A stretch of 64,000 bases of DNA from Bacillus ectoiniformans (GCF_016908875.1 NZ_JAFBES010000012.1:28309-92308), one strand, 5' to 3'; counted from the first letter of the stretch, positions 1 to 9,721 are shown. The notes: generated from the sequence alone by a model not told the origin. Made by a program: numbers and translations.

Positions 1-71
1 CCATCACCTGTATTCATCGTAGTCTTACCCTTATGATTTCACATTTTCCACCAATGATTAGCCAGCTTTTT

Positions 72-1235
72 TCACTCGCTTTTCTTTAACAAAAATGCAG
101 AAAAAGGATAGATCGCTAAACTTTGAATGATAAGCGAAAAAATGATGACACCAAATGTTAATGACTGGAGAGATTCTGGACCTCGATCCTCAATTCCAAG
201 CAATAACGCAATTGACATGGTGCCTTTAATACCTGCCCACGTTAAAATGACCACTTCCTGCCAACCATAGGCCTTGCGCCATTTTTCCCTCATCTTCACA
301 ACTCCAATAATAATAACATAGCGGACAAGTAAGGAGAGAAGAAACAGCAAGAAAGTCCATCCTAATAAGGAGGCTGAAAAGTACTTAGTGGATTGAATTC
401 CGATTAAAAGAAACAAAAAAGTTAATATCGTTGGTTCAATGACACCCCAAAACCCATCTAACTGTTCACGAAAATGTGATTCCTTTATCGTTTTTCCATA
501 CTCGTAAGAAAGCATGATTCCACCAGACACCGTGGCCAGCACACCGGACACACCGATTTCCTCTCCAATATAAAACGATCCGTATGCCAATATAATACTG
601 AGCATGATTTGATAATGGGAGTCGGATGTAAAGTGGATTGCTTTACTGACAATATAGCCTAATACTACTCCCGCTAGTATGCCTCCAATGGAAACCCAAA
701 AGAACTCACCTGCGAAAGCAGAGATAGAAAAAGATTCTCCGTCTATGTACATCGCTGCCACTACTGTGAATAGTACAATGCTTGTGCCATCATTAATCAT
801 TGATTCGCCTTCCACTACATCCGCTATATCCTTCCGATTGGATGATTGCTTTAATATCGAAACGACGGAAACTGGATCTGTAGGCGTCAATATGGAAGCT
901 ATTAACAAAGCTTCTATATAACTGATGGAGAAAAAAGGCTGCAAGCTATAGTAAAACAGAGCACTCATCAGCAAGGTCATTAAGATGATACCAATAGTAC
1001 TCAAAACGGAAATGATGCCGGCGTGCTCTTTCAGCTCTTTGACTGGAAATTGATAAGCCGAGACAAATAACAAAGCTGGTAAAAACCAGTCAAAGATCAC
1101 TCCCTTTGTTAAATTCACTTCTGAAAACATCGGCAAAAAAGCCAAACCGATTCCCGCTAATAGTAAAACAACCGGCACAGGAAAATTTTCCTTCTTCTTA
1201 TCAATGGTAAATATGCTATAGCCGATCACTAGCAA
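72..1235 (-). CDS. Na+/H+ antiporter, CPA1 (NhaP-like) family
   Basis: This is a polytopic membrane protein of about 390 residues with some 11-12 hydrophobic segments. It would exchange Na+ or K+ for protons across the cytoplasmic membrane. The CPA1 signatures TPTDPVSV (near residue 118) and ESMINDGTS (near 143) contain the ion-binding Asp/Asn region. There is no C-terminal TrkA domain, so this is a short form. The TTG start used here has no close ribosome binding site. A strong AAGGAGG (1267-1273) instead sits 7 bases before an in-frame ATC at 1257-1259, which would add eight residues (EPIQIIFL after the initiator). It is monocistronic as far as can be seen. The family call is firm; the transported ion is not. 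Confidence 0.9.
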   Translation of the reverse strand: MLVIGYSIFTIDKKKENFPVPVVLLLAGIGLAFLPMFSEVNLTKGVIFDWFLPALLFVSAYQFPVKELKEHAGIISVLSTIGIILMTLLMSALFYYSLQPFFSISYIEALLIASILTPTDPVSVVSILKQSSNRKDIADVVEGESMINDGTSIVLFTVVAAMYIDGESFSISAFAGEFFWVSIGGILAGVVLGYIVSKAIHFTSDSHYQIMLSIILAYGSFYIGEEIGVSGVLATVSGGIMLSYEYGKTIKESHFREQLDGFWGVIEPTILTFLFLLIGIQSTKYFSASLLGWTFLLFLLSLLVRYVIIIGVVKMREKWRKAYGWQEVVILTWAGIKGTMSIALLLGIEDRGPESLQSLTFGVIIFSLIIQSLAIYPFSAFLLKKSE

Positions 1236-1272
1236 GAAAATAATTTGTATGGGTTCGATAAGATAACCTCCT

Positions 1273-1304
1273 TGGGGACAGTCCCCCGTTACTTTAAAGC
1301 GTTA
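1273..1304. repeat. REP-like short palindrome (family B)
   Basis: A GGGGACAGTCCCCC palindrome is followed by CTTTAAAGCG. The same pair of elements recurs at 20941-20968, and variants occur at 22138, 41867, 55164 and 58511. It lies just behind the ribosome binding site of the antiporter gene. Confidence 0.6.
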
Positions 1305-1423
1305 TAGTAATCCCGCTTATTGTTAGGGTCGACAGGACTGCTTTCGCTACAAACTATCACCTATGCAATCGAATTCTTCGTTATTTATAAGTAATTCCCG
1401 GTCTACGAAGTTTCTAAAACATA

Positions 1424-1463
1424 ATAAAGGGGCGCCAGATGGAATATCTGACGCCCCTTTATC
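1424..1463 (-). terminator. Rho-independent terminator after the cytochrome operon
   Basis: A stem (AAAGGGGCG and CGCCCCTTT arms extended by CAGAT/ATCTG) lies just downstream of the stop codon of the minus-strand cytochrome gene. It is followed by TATTATG rather than a pure T-run. Confidence 0.7.
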
Positions 1464-1474
1464 CATTTCCTTGC

Positions 1475-3445
1475 TTAATCAATTGACTTCACATACTCCG
1501 CTATTTTAGCCATTTCCACTTTGCTTAATTGGTTCTTCTGTTCATACTCATGGCGCGTAATGGCTTCTTCAACCGTCTTCGCACTGCCATCATGAAGGTA
1601 AGGAGCTGTTGACCAAACCCCTACAAGACTTGGAGTATCAAAGCTTTTACCGTCACGAGGGTTCCTAAATTTTGCTCTGGGGTCACCTGCAGACGAGACG
1701 TCTAGCTTGTTCGCTGTGCCAATATCATGCAGATAATCGGCGGCATCGGTTGTTAATTTTCCATTGCCATCAACTGCTTTCACACTATCCGTAAATTGAC
1801 TGCCGCTGTGGCAGGAAATACACGATGCTTTTCCCTCGAATAATTCTCTGCCTTCAACCGCCTTAGCTGTCAATTCACCTTTCTCTTTATAAGGACTTTC
1901 AGGTATTGGGAAAGAGTCTGGTTCCTTTAAGAAAGCAAAGATATCATCGTACATGGCTTCTACGTCTTTAGGCAACGGATCGCCTGGATCATACTTCATC
2001 ATGCCGCCCATTTCACCCTGTACGGTTAATAGATAGTCTGTAAAATCGTCACGGCTGCCATCCCATAAGAACAAGCCTGTTTCTGTCGTCCTCATATTCG
2101 TGGGCACATTGCGCGGCCCTTTCGGTGTACTTAAAGTTAAGCCATTTATGTCTCCATCTGCGTGACAAGAGGCACAGCTCATCCAGTTGTTTCCGGTAAT
2201 ATCAGCAGCAAATTCGTCGCTGTTTGCACTGTAGAACATCGTTTTACCTCTGCGAATTTGCGGATCGAGTGGGTCTTTGGCAATTAACGAGATGGAATCG
2301 CCTAAATTCCTGGCTCTTGAGTGGCTAGAAGTCCCGCCTGAATCAATCAAGGCCAAGTCATGTGTCATCGCATTATGCGCATAAAGGGTTTCTCCATCTT
2401 TAGAAAGCACGAGGCCTCTAGGATTGTCCCCTTTAATTCTTCTAACTACTTGTGTCGCATTTCCACCTCGGTTTAAATCAAACACCACTATGTCTTCACT
2501 GCCCGACATCACGACATACGCTTTTGATCCATCCTTTTGAAACGTTACATCATACGGGTTTGAAACGATCATCGGCTGATTTTTAGAATCCAAAACATTC
2601 ATTTCTTCAAATAACTCTTTTCTCTTTTCCACCATTTCTTCATCCTTCTTTAAATCGATAACAGAAATAGCAGGAAAAATGGTTTCTTCAAAATGAATAT
2701 TTGTATCCACATTCGTCACTAAATGCGGAATCCAGGCTGTTTCTCCATCCGGTGCAATCACCATTTGTTCAAGAGTGTTAGGAATCCCCTGACTTTTCTT
2801 TGGATCAGAAACATCCGGTGAGTTGGCCAGCTCGATAGTTTTAACTACCCGGTTCTGCTTTGTTTCTATCACAGAGATTTCCCCTGATAAATAATGAGGA
2901 ACATACAGTTTCTTCCCATCCGCAGTTAGAGCCAATGTTCTTGGTCTGTCAGAAACCTTAATGGTATCCACCACTTTTCCTTTCTCTACATCAATACAAG
3001 AAATGGTGTTTCCTCGGTAGTTCGATACATACAATGTCTTTCCGTCTTGACTAGTAACCAATCCAAAAGGTTCTGCTCCCACTTCATAGCTATCAATCAC
3101 TTCTTTTTTTTCTAGTGAAATCACCTCTACTTTATTATCATAACGGCTTGACACATAGAGCCGATCTTCATCGGGAGACAGAGCCAGCTGAACAGGCTCT
3201 TTCCCTACAGCAATCTCTTTTTCTATTTTTTTCGTCATTTCACTGACGATCGACACGGTATTGGCATCTAAATTAGCTACAAATATTTTAGTGCCGTTTT
3301 TGTTCATAAGAATGTTGTTGCTGTGCACTGCTTCTTGTCGAATTGTTTCAAAACTAGACGTTTCTTCACCCATCGTTTGAATAGAACAAGCCGCAAGCGC
3401 CCCTGTAATTAGAAGCGCCGCGGCATAGCTTAGGATTTTCTTCAT
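1475..3445 (-). CDS. YVTN beta-propeller / di-heme cytochrome c lipoprotein
   Basis: A 656-residue exported protein. The signal peptide ends in a lipobox (LAAC, Cys near residue 20), so it should be lipid-anchored outside the membrane. Residues of about 40-380 form repeated 40-residue blades (KTLYVSNYRGNT-like) of a YVTN/cytochrome-d1-type propeller. Two haem c motifs follow, CASCH near 423 and CISCH near 540, spaced as in the MauG/bacterial di-heme cytochrome c peroxidase family. It is the second gene of an operon, 12 bases after the upstream lipoprotein gene, and should share that gene's Fur box. An electron-transfer or oxidase role on the partner protein is inference; no substrate can be read from the sequence. 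Confidence 0.85.
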   Translation of the reverse strand: MKKILSYAAALLITGALAACSIQTMGEETSSFETIRQEAVHSNNILMNKNGTKIFVANLDANTVSIVSEMTKKIEKEIAVGKEPVQLALSPDEDRLYVSSRYDNKVEVISLEKKEVIDSYEVGAEPFGLVTSQDGKTLYVSNYRGNTISCIDVEKGKVVDTIKVSDRPRTLALTADGKKLYVPHYLSGEISVIETKQNRVVKTIELANSPDVSDPKKSQGIPNTLEQMVIAPDGETAWIPHLVTNVDTNIHFEETIFPAISVIDLKKDEEMVEKRKELFEEMNVLDSKNQPMIVSNPYDVTFQKDGSKAYVVMSGSEDIVVFDLNRGGNATQVVRRIKGDNPRGLVLSKDGETLYAHNAMTHDLALIDSGGTSSHSRARNLGDSISLIAKDPLDPQIRRGKTMFYSANSDEFAADITGNNWMSCASCHADGDINGLTLSTPKGPRNVPTNMRTTETGLFLWDGSRDDFTDYLLTVQGEMGGMMKYDPGDPLPKDVEAMYDDIFAFLKEPDSFPIPESPYKEKGELTAKAVEGRELFEGKASCISCHSGSQFTDSVKAVDGNGKLTTDAADYLHDIGTANKLDVSSAGDPRAKFRNPRDGKSFDTPSLVGVWSTAPYLHDGSAKTVEEAITRHEYEQKNQLSKVEMAKIAEYVKSID

Positions 3446-3457
3446 CGTATCCCTACT

Positions 3458-5536
3458 TTATCTTTTTTCTACCGTCACAGGAAGTAATACTGGAGCAATT
3501 CCGTGTTTCCCATGTCCGGCTTGGATTTGAGGAACATTGTCTTTATCTGAGTTCCCTGATGCATCATCGCTATAATAATAGTCGCCTGTATCCCAGAACT
3601 CACTTGCTTGCATACCTTCTTTAAGAGATGGACCGTCAATAACTGTGTCGTAAAAATCAGCATAGCGTGAAGTAATCGTTTCAGTCTCCAAACTTTCAGG
3701 TGCATCCTTGTCATTTTCGTTATTGCTTAAATTCTGAATAGCTACACGGTAAGCAGCGGATAAAGCCCCTGCTGTGTAAGGTGTATATTCCATCTTGCCG
3801 TTCGACGTTTCGTACGCTTTTAATTCCTTATTCCATAATTGTTTATCCATCGCGGAATAAATAGAACGTGCAGCTTCGCGGTATTTATCGTCATCTGTAG
3901 CTAAATAAGCAGCTGTTAATCCGCGAATAGCGCCTAATTGAGCATCAAGTGTAATTGTTTCATCGGCACCTTTTTCTACGTCATAGCCTTTTGCCACAAG
4001 TCCTGAATCGAGAATCAGGTTCTCTAACATGAAATCTGCTTGTTTCTGAATCATTTCCTTTGCACGTTTTCCTTCTTCTGTCTTCAACCCTTCCGCCGAC
4101 TCACCAGAAGCATATCCCACCGGCAAGCCATCAATAGCACGCTGGAAGATCCTCAATGACTCAACCGCATAGCCCGCTTGGAAAGTATCCATGTAAGTTC
4201 CTTGTTCTTTGCCATCGTGATCAGCAACGAAGAAGCCTTTTTCATTATTAAAGTGCATCGCGTCCATGTTTTTGAATACATGCAGCATAATGTCTCGATT
4301 GGCAGTGAAAGGATCAGTTCCTTTTACATCATTATCCGCAGATTTATCCACATTTTCTTTAGGAGCAGAAGGGTATGGTGCTCCATCAAATAATGCTTGG
4401 AATGAAGGTACTTTGTTTGGATTGCTTTCTCTTTGATCCGTCATTCCGAAGAATTCCGCACTTGGCCATAGCATCATCCACTGATCTTGAAGCACACTGC
4501 GTGCATCCTTCACAGCAAGTGACTTAGCATTCGGAGCTTTCTCTCCGTCTTCTGCTACTTCAATGCTATGCGGCAAATAAACGAATCCTTTGGAAGGATC
4601 ATATTGACTGCCTGCGCCTGCAGACGTTAACTTTCCAGTCGACCCGTTAACAAATAATTCATTGGAAATGTAATTCACTTTGTTCCAGATTTCTTCTGTT
4701 AAAACAGCTCCTTGGAACCCATCAGCTGAACTAACGCCTAAAGCAATGTTCTTGTCCTTATCATCGGTTGACGTTTCCCCGCCAAGTTCTTCATCTTTAT
4801 CGACAGTATGGAATCCGCCCATGAAATCACCAGCCCATAAAGCTTGCTTTAAGAACGTCGCTCCGTAAGCAGATGGAACCAGTGTTTTCTCCATTTTATT
4901 TCGATCCCAGCGCAGAGATTCAAAGTTTACTTGATAGTTAGGTACATAACTGCCATCATCGTTAGCAGCATACTCTTCTGTATTTACTTCTTGTATGTAG
5001 TGGGGATCGCCTTTTGAATATTCAATAAATGTCGGATACATATTGGTGAAAATTTCTTCTTTAGAATACCCTACCGCATCAGCTAGTTCATAGAATCTGT
5101 TGCCCAATTTCTCGTCTAGTGTCTGACCGTCCTTAAGCGTTGCGACAGATGGTCCATTTACTAAGTGAAGACCTAAGCCTGACTTCTCAACTACTTCATA
5201 CATGGCTTCTTCAGAATACTCATAAGACTCAACGCCTGCTGTGTAGTCAAACTTTGTCGGCTTGTCTAGCTTATCAAATTCTAATATATCTAAGTCTAAC
5301 CCTAATCCTTCTGCCAGCGGCTCACCCGATAATTCAAATTCAGCGTAGGCAAACATATTTCCTGCTGTATCAAATGAATAATCAGACACCTCTACTTTTG
5401 ATTGGCTGGTGACTTTTTGCTCTTTTTCAGTTACCTCTGTTTTATTCGCTTCACTTTCTTGGCCACCGTTACAGCCTGCTAGAAATAAAGCTGAGGCCAA
5501 AACGGATGCAGACACTACTTTCCATGGAATGTTCAT
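3458..5536 (-). CDS. Fur-regulated large lipoprotein, function unknown
   Basis: A 692-residue lipoprotein (lipobox LAGC, Cys near residue 22) with an acidic, Glu/Lys-rich linker after the anchor. I do not recognise a named family. The C-terminal third has helix pairs such as LGAIRGLTAAYLAT and GALSAAYRVAIQ, typical of alpha/alpha-toroid folds, and the tail contains the His-rich GHGKHG. It is translated from ATG behind AGAGGAG. It is the first gene of a two-gene operon with the di-heme cytochrome lipoprotein and lies 34 bases from a Fur box, so it is expected to be induced by iron starvation. A role in surface iron handling together with the cytochrome is inference. Confidence 0.8.
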   Translation of the reverse strand: MNIPWKVVSASVLASALFLAGCNGGQESEANKTEVTEKEQKVTSQSKVEVSDYSFDTAGNMFAYAEFELSGEPLAEGLGLDLDILEFDKLDKPTKFDYTAGVESYEYSEEAMYEVVEKSGLGLHLVNGPSVATLKDGQTLDEKLGNRFYELADAVGYSKEEIFTNMYPTFIEYSKGDPHYIQEVNTEEYAANDDGSYVPNYQVNFESLRWDRNKMEKTLVPSAYGATFLKQALWAGDFMGGFHTVDKDEELGGETSTDDKDKNIALGVSSADGFQGAVLTEEIWNKVNYISNELFVNGSTGKLTSAGAGSQYDPSKGFVYLPHSIEVAEDGEKAPNAKSLAVKDARSVLQDQWMMLWPSAEFFGMTDQRESNPNKVPSFQALFDGAPYPSAPKENVDKSADNDVKGTDPFTANRDIMLHVFKNMDAMHFNNEKGFFVADHDGKEQGTYMDTFQAGYAVESLRIFQRAIDGLPVGYASGESAEGLKTEEGKRAKEMIQKQADFMLENLILDSGLVAKGYDVEKGADETITLDAQLGAIRGLTAAYLATDDDKYREAARSIYSAMDKQLWNKELKAYETSNGKMEYTPYTAGALSAAYRVAIQNLSNNENDKDAPESLETETITSRYADFYDTVIDGPSLKEGMQASEFWDTGDYYYSDDASGNSDKDNVPQIQAGHGKHGIAPVLLPVTVEKR

Positions 5537-5569
5537 CTATGTATCTCCTCTCACTAACGTCTAAAAAAT

Positions 5570-5584
5570 TGATAATGATTATCA
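5570..5584 (-). promoter_or_regulatory. Fur box
   Basis: TGATAATGATTATCA is an exact 7-1-7 inverted repeat, identical to the Bacillus Fur consensus, and runs on into further ATTATTAT sequence. It lies 34 bases upstream of the lipoprotein start codon, where bound Fur would block transcription. The divergent acyltransferase gene starts 238 bases away. Confidence 0.9.
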
Positions 5585-5821
5585 TTATTATGTACTTGTT
5601 AATTATATTCTAATTGAAAACTTATCTCAATAGGTTTTTTAATCCTCGGGTCAAAACACTTAAATATCATCAGCAGGTTTTCCCTGACTCTACCCCCAGC
5701 CTTTGGATGTTTTATTAATAAACAAATACGTTTTGATTAAAACTTACTTACATTCAAGATCTTCTGCTCATTTTCTATTACTATATGTAAAGACTTTATT
5801 ACTTCACAAGGATGTGGGAAT

Positions 5822-6916
5822 TTGAATAAAGCACGAGGACATATATTTGAAATTCATTTTTTAAGAGCGTTCGCCTGTTTATGTGTTCTTGCTGTTCATG
5901 TATCAGCATCCTTTTATAAAGAACACGGACAACAGTTCAACGAGTTCACTTATTTCTTTAATCAAATTAGCCGTTTTGGCACGCCGTTGTTTGCGGTCAT
6001 AAGCGGATTTCTTCTTGTTTATCAAATGAGATTCAAAGGATTTCATTTCAATAAATTTGTTTCAAGCAGATTTACCAAAATAGGACTGCCGTTTTTATTT
6101 TGGAGTGTTTTTTATCTGGTGTTTTTATTTATTAAACAAGGTACGAACCCGTTTGATGCCGGTCTCAGCACGTTCATCGGCAACTTCTTATCGGGAAACT
6201 CCTTTTACCATTTATATTTCATGGCGATTGTTTTTCAGTTTTATTTGGTATTTCCGTTGTTACAAATTTTCCGCTCTAAGGTCAGCTGGTCGATATTAAT
6301 AGCCTTAGCAGCTGGAGCACATATTTACTTTCTTAATTCTTATACTCATCAGCCATATGAGGGAATTTGGAAGATGGTACTGAACCCACAGACTTTCTTG
6401 CCAAACTGGATGTTCTTCTTCATCTTTGGCGGATTTTTGGCTTATCATTGGGAGTCTCTAGAGCAGTTTTCTAAGAAATATAAAACAATCTTAGGTGTTG
6501 CCACATTAGCTGTTGTGGTTGGAGCTGTCATTGAATATAAAACTGCAGGTCTGATTGGCGCGAGCCGGGAAACGAATATGATCAACATTCCTATCATTAC
6601 ACTGTTCGTTATGGGAATTGCAGAGGATTTGCAAAAGGTGCGCTTACTTAACCGTTTTCTCAAAAAAGTCGGAACACTCTCTATGGCAATTTATCTCGTT
6701 CATCCCTTTGTCATCAGCATGTTCCACTTAATCGCTCCTGACTTCATTTGGCATACGGCTTTGTTTCCTGTCGTCTATGCGATTATTCTGCTTGGTTCCA
6801 TTGCTATGGTGAGCCTGATCCAGCTGCTTCCATACAATCAATACATTTTAACCGTCCCAAAAATGAAGCCGCGTCAAAAGAATATCAATTCTTCAAAGAA
6901 AAAACTGGCTATATAG
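5822..6916 (+). CDS. Acyltransferase family 3 membrane protein (OafA/IcaC-like)
   Basis: A 364-residue protein with about ten membrane segments. The N-terminal FLRAFACLCVLAVHVSA is the characteristic first helix of acyltransferase-3 proteins, with the conserved His in the AVHV stretch. These enzymes O-acylate cell-surface or extracellular glycans at the membrane; IcaC in the PNAG system belongs to the same superfamily. The start is TTG behind AAGGATGTGGGA. It is a single gene followed by a strong terminator. A PgaC/PgaD glycan synthase lies 25 kb away, so a link to PNAG is possible but unsupported by linkage. Confidence 0.85.
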   Translation: MNKARGHIFEIHFLRAFACLCVLAVHVSASFYKEHGQQFNEFTYFFNQISRFGTPLFAVISGFLLVYQMRFKGFHFNKFVSSRFTKIGLPFLFWSVFYLVFLFIKQGTNPFDAGLSTFIGNFLSGNSFYHLYFMAIVFQFYLVFPLLQIFRSKVSWSILIALAAGAHIYFLNSYTHQPYEGIWKMVLNPQTFLPNWMFFFIFGGFLAYHWESLEQFSKKYKTILGVATLAVVVGAVIEYKTAGLIGASRETNMINIPIITLFVMGIAEDLQKVRLLNRFLKKVGTLSMAIYLVHPFVISMFHLIAPDFIWHTALFPVVYAIILLGSIAMVSLIQLLPYNQYILTVPKMKPRQKNINSSKKKLAI

Positions 6917-6929
6917 AACGCATATAATA

Positions 6930-6974
6930 ATGCCCGATTTCATTTATTCATTCAATGAAATCGGGCATTTTTTA
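6930..6974. terminator. Bidirectional terminator
   Basis: ATGCCCGATTTCAT and ATGAAATCGGGCAT form a 14-bp perfect stem followed by a T-run on the plus strand. It separates the convergent acyltransferase and msrAB genes. Confidence 0.9.
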
Positions 6975-6976
6975 TC

Positions 6977-7933
6977 TTATTGAAAAAGAGCCAGAAACTC
7001 CCCATACCCTTCCTCTTCTAACCTTTTTACAGGCACGAACCTGAGAGCAGCCGAATTAATGCAGTAGCGGGCACGGTCTAGGCCAGGGCCATCATCAAAT
7101 ACATGACCCAAATGGGAATCGGATGTTTTTGCTCGTACCTCGATCCTCCTCATACCATGTGATGTATCAAACTGTTCCTTTAATTCTGAGCGGAGCAGCG
7201 GTTTCGTAAAGCTTGGCCACCCACAGCCCGCATCATATTTATCCGTCGAAGAAAAAAGCGGTTCCCCCGAAATAATATCCACATAGATCCCTTCTTCTGT
7301 ATGGTCCCAATACTCGTTTTGAAAGGGAGGCTCTGTCGCATTCTTTCTAGTCACTTCATATTGAATGGATGTCAGTTCTTCTCGAAGTGCCTCATCGCTC
7401 TTGCGCTTTTTCCAGTTCTCACGGATAAACTGCGCGCGACCAGAGCTTTCCCAATAGTGGTTATAATGAAAGGAAAACTTTTTATAATATTCTTGGTGCT
7501 TCTCTTCTGCTTTGTAGAATGGTCCGGCGGGACGAATTTCCGTTACGATGGGCGTTCGGAAGCGGCCGCTTGCTGACAGTTCAACTTTCGAAGCTTCCGC
7601 CAATTGCCGTTGGCTTTCATTATGATAAAAAATTGCCGTTCGGTAAGCCGATCCTCTGTCACTGAATTGTCCCTCTGCATCTGTGGGATCAATTTGCTTC
7701 CAATAGAGGTCGAGCAGCTTTTCATAGGGCATAACTTTAGGATCAAACGTAATTTGAACGGCTTCATAGTGGCCGGTTGTTTGTGAAATTACCTCCTCAT
7801 AAGAAGGATTTTTTTCCTCACCCCCTGTATAGCCGGATACGACACCTTTAATGCCTGGCTTTTCATCAAATGGTGAGACCATGCACCAAAAACACCCTCC
7901 AGCAAATGTCGCTTTCTCTAAATGATGAGGCAT
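6977..7933 (-). CDS. msrAB: Bifunctional peptide-methionine sulfoxide reductase MsrA/MsrB
   Basis: A 318-residue cytosolic fusion. Residues 1-160 are MsrA, with the catalytic GCFWC motif near residue 14. Residues of about 175-318 are MsrB, with GCGWPSF, the HVFDDGP segment and the RYCINS catalytic Cys. MsrA reduces the S- and MsrB the R-sulfoxide of oxidised methionine, using thioredoxin. The order MsrA-MsrB is the usual one for fused forms. The first MsrB zinc Cys pair is not obvious, which is common in fused enzymes. The start is ATG behind AAGGAGG. It is a single gene. Confidence 0.95.
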   Translation of the reverse strand: MPHHLEKATFAGGCFWCMVSPFDEKPGIKGVVSGYTGGEEKNPSYEEVISQTTGHYEAVQITFDPKVMPYEKLLDLYWKQIDPTDAEGQFSDRGSAYRTAIFYHNESQRQLAEASKVELSASGRFRTPIVTEIRPAGPFYKAEEKHQEYYKKFSFHYNHYWESSGRAQFIRENWKKRKSDEALREELTSIQYEVTRKNATEPPFQNEYWDHTEEGIYVDIISGEPLFSSTDKYDAGCGWPSFTKPLLRSELKEQFDTSHGMRRIEVRAKTSDSHLGHVFDDGPGLDRARYCINSAALRFVPVKRLEEEGYGEFLALFQ

Positions 7934-8096
7934 ACGGGTTTTCCTCCTTATTCGTTTAAGTGTCGGTACCTCTCAAACAGATTAAATAAAGTAATTTTGA
8001 ATCACTTACACACTTTATGCAAATTTTATAACATTTACTTGAGGATATACACAAGCAGGTTTCTATCGGCTTGACTAGAATCGATTTAAACAGTAA

Positions 8097-8129
8097 AGAT
8101 CCCTCCAGTAAGGTACGCTGGAAGGATCT
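8097..8129 (-). terminator. Terminator after the aminopeptidase gene
   Basis: AGATCC...CCAG pairs with CTGG...GGATCT directly behind the stop codon of the minus-strand aminopeptidase gene. The T-run is weak. Confidence 0.6.
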
Positions 8130-8135
8130 CTACTA

Positions 8136-9557
8136 TTATTTCAAATCTTTTTTATGATGGTGGTGCGGTACTTTACCTTTTTTCCCTTTAGGTTCTTTGT
8201 GTTCCTTTCTATCTTTCTTAAACTTAGGTCCCATATGATCAAATTTCGCTTGATCATAGACAGCAGCCCCGACAATTTCAGCTACATCTTGAAGCTTTTC
8301 TTTGCTGATTTTGTCAATAGAGTCTTCTGGCGTGTGATAACCCGGCTCTGTAGGCGAGTGGATAAACAAGGCAGCAGGGATTCCCGCTTCGGCAAATGGC
8401 ACATGATCACTTCGGCCTCCCTGTTCATAAGGAGTAGGCTCTCCATTTAACCGTTTACTTGATGCCTGAGCAAGCTCAGTAACCAGGTTTGGCTTCCCAT
8501 CTGCCGTCATCATTACTAAATCGCCTGCATCTTTGCTTCCCACCATGTCCAAATTAAAGTTAGCAATGATCCGCTTTCTCTCTTCATCTGAAAGTTGATC
8601 CACATAATGATTAGAACCAATCAGTCCAAGCTCCTCCGCCCCAAAAGTCACAAAACGTATTTCCGTATCTGTAGGTACGTCTTTAAACACGCGGGCCAGT
8701 TCAAGCGTCATGGCTGTGCCCGATGCGTCATCATTTGCTCCAGGGGCCAATTCTACCGAATCGTGATGAGCACCGATCACGATGACATCATCTGTCGCTT
8801 TTCTCTTATTCGTTGGTTTTTTCGTAGCTATGACGTTATGGGAGGTTCTTTCACTTGTATCAGCTCCCGTAACTTTTAAGGAAACGCTTACACTTTGATC
8901 CGCTACATGAGTCGCTAATGCTTCCCCTTCAGCTTTTGTCAAAGCAACAGCCGGTACATACTCATCATTAGCTTCCCCAAGTGTACCATTTAATTCACCG
9001 TCTGCGTTATTATAAATAATAACTCCTTCAGCTCCTGCAGCAGCGGCGTTTAACACTTTTTCTCCAAAGGAAATCTCTCCTCGCTGAATAAGTGCGACTT
9101 TGCCAGATAAATCTTTATCAGCCAGTTCATCTTTCTTTCCAAGCCCTGCAAGAACTAGTTCACCCGTGATATCCCCGCTGACAGAATAGGTAAATGCAGA
9201 AGGCTTAAGTTCTCCTTCATACCCATCTGCAGACAGTTCAATGCTGCTAGGCGGCGTATAGCCTAAGAAAGAAAATTCCTGAAGTTCCACTTCATATCCA
9301 TACGATTCGAATTGACTTTTAATATATTGAACAGCATTGTATTCCGATTCAGTTCCAGCAACGCGCGGCGTTTTCGCTAAATAATCAATGTTGTTATACA
9401 TATAATCGGCATTAATTTGTTTAATGATTTTTTGATCAAATACTTTGTATGGTTGGGAATGCACTTCTTTAGAAGGTTGAGCGAATACAGCCTGGGTTCC
9501 GAAAGCACTTAAAGTTAATGAAGCGGCAAGCATGATTTTTACTGCTGGTTTCTTCAT
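8136..9557 (-). CDS. Secreted M28 aminopeptidase with PA domain
   Basis: A 473-residue secreted enzyme with a signal peptide ending near AVFA. A PA (protease-associated) insert lies at about residues 125-235 and an M28 Zn-peptidase domain at about 240-430. The two-metal ligands are visible in order: GAHHDS, GANDDASG, the EELGL catalytic Glu, LDMVGS and GYHTPEDS. It resembles B. subtilis YwaD. It removes N-terminal residues from extracellular peptides. The C-terminus is a Lys/His-rich tail (PHHHHKKD) of about 35 residues outside the catalytic fold; it may bind the wall or metal. The start is ATG behind GGAGG. Monocistronic. Confidence 0.92.
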   Translation of the reverse strand: MKKPAVKIMLAASLTLSAFGTQAVFAQPSKEVHSQPYKVFDQKIIKQINADYMYNNIDYLAKTPRVAGTESEYNAVQYIKSQFESYGYEVELQEFSFLGYTPPSSIELSADGYEGELKPSAFTYSVSGDITGELVLAGLGKKDELADKDLSGKVALIQRGEISFGEKVLNAAAAGAEGVIIYNNADGELNGTLGEANDEYVPAVALTKAEGEALATHVADQSVSVSLKVTGADTSERTSHNVIATKKPTNKRKATDDVIVIGAHHDSVELAPGANDDASGTAMTLELARVFKDVPTDTEIRFVTFGAEELGLIGSNHYVDQLSDEERKRIIANFNLDMVGSKDAGDLVMMTADGKPNLVTELAQASSKRLNGEPTPYEQGGRSDHVPFAEAGIPAALFIHSPTEPGYHTPEDSIDKISKEKLQDVAEIVGAAVYDQAKFDHMGPKFKKDRKEHKEPKGKKGKVPHHHHKKDLK

Positions 9558-9721
9558 AAATTCTTTCCTCCATTACCTATATTTGTATTTATAGAAACAT
9601 AGTATAATAGTTAGAATATTATAAATAGAGTTAAAATTACTAAATATTTTAACCACAAACAGACTATATCGACAAATAGTGATATTTTTCATAGGATAAA
9701 ATACCACTTTTTTCAAAACAA

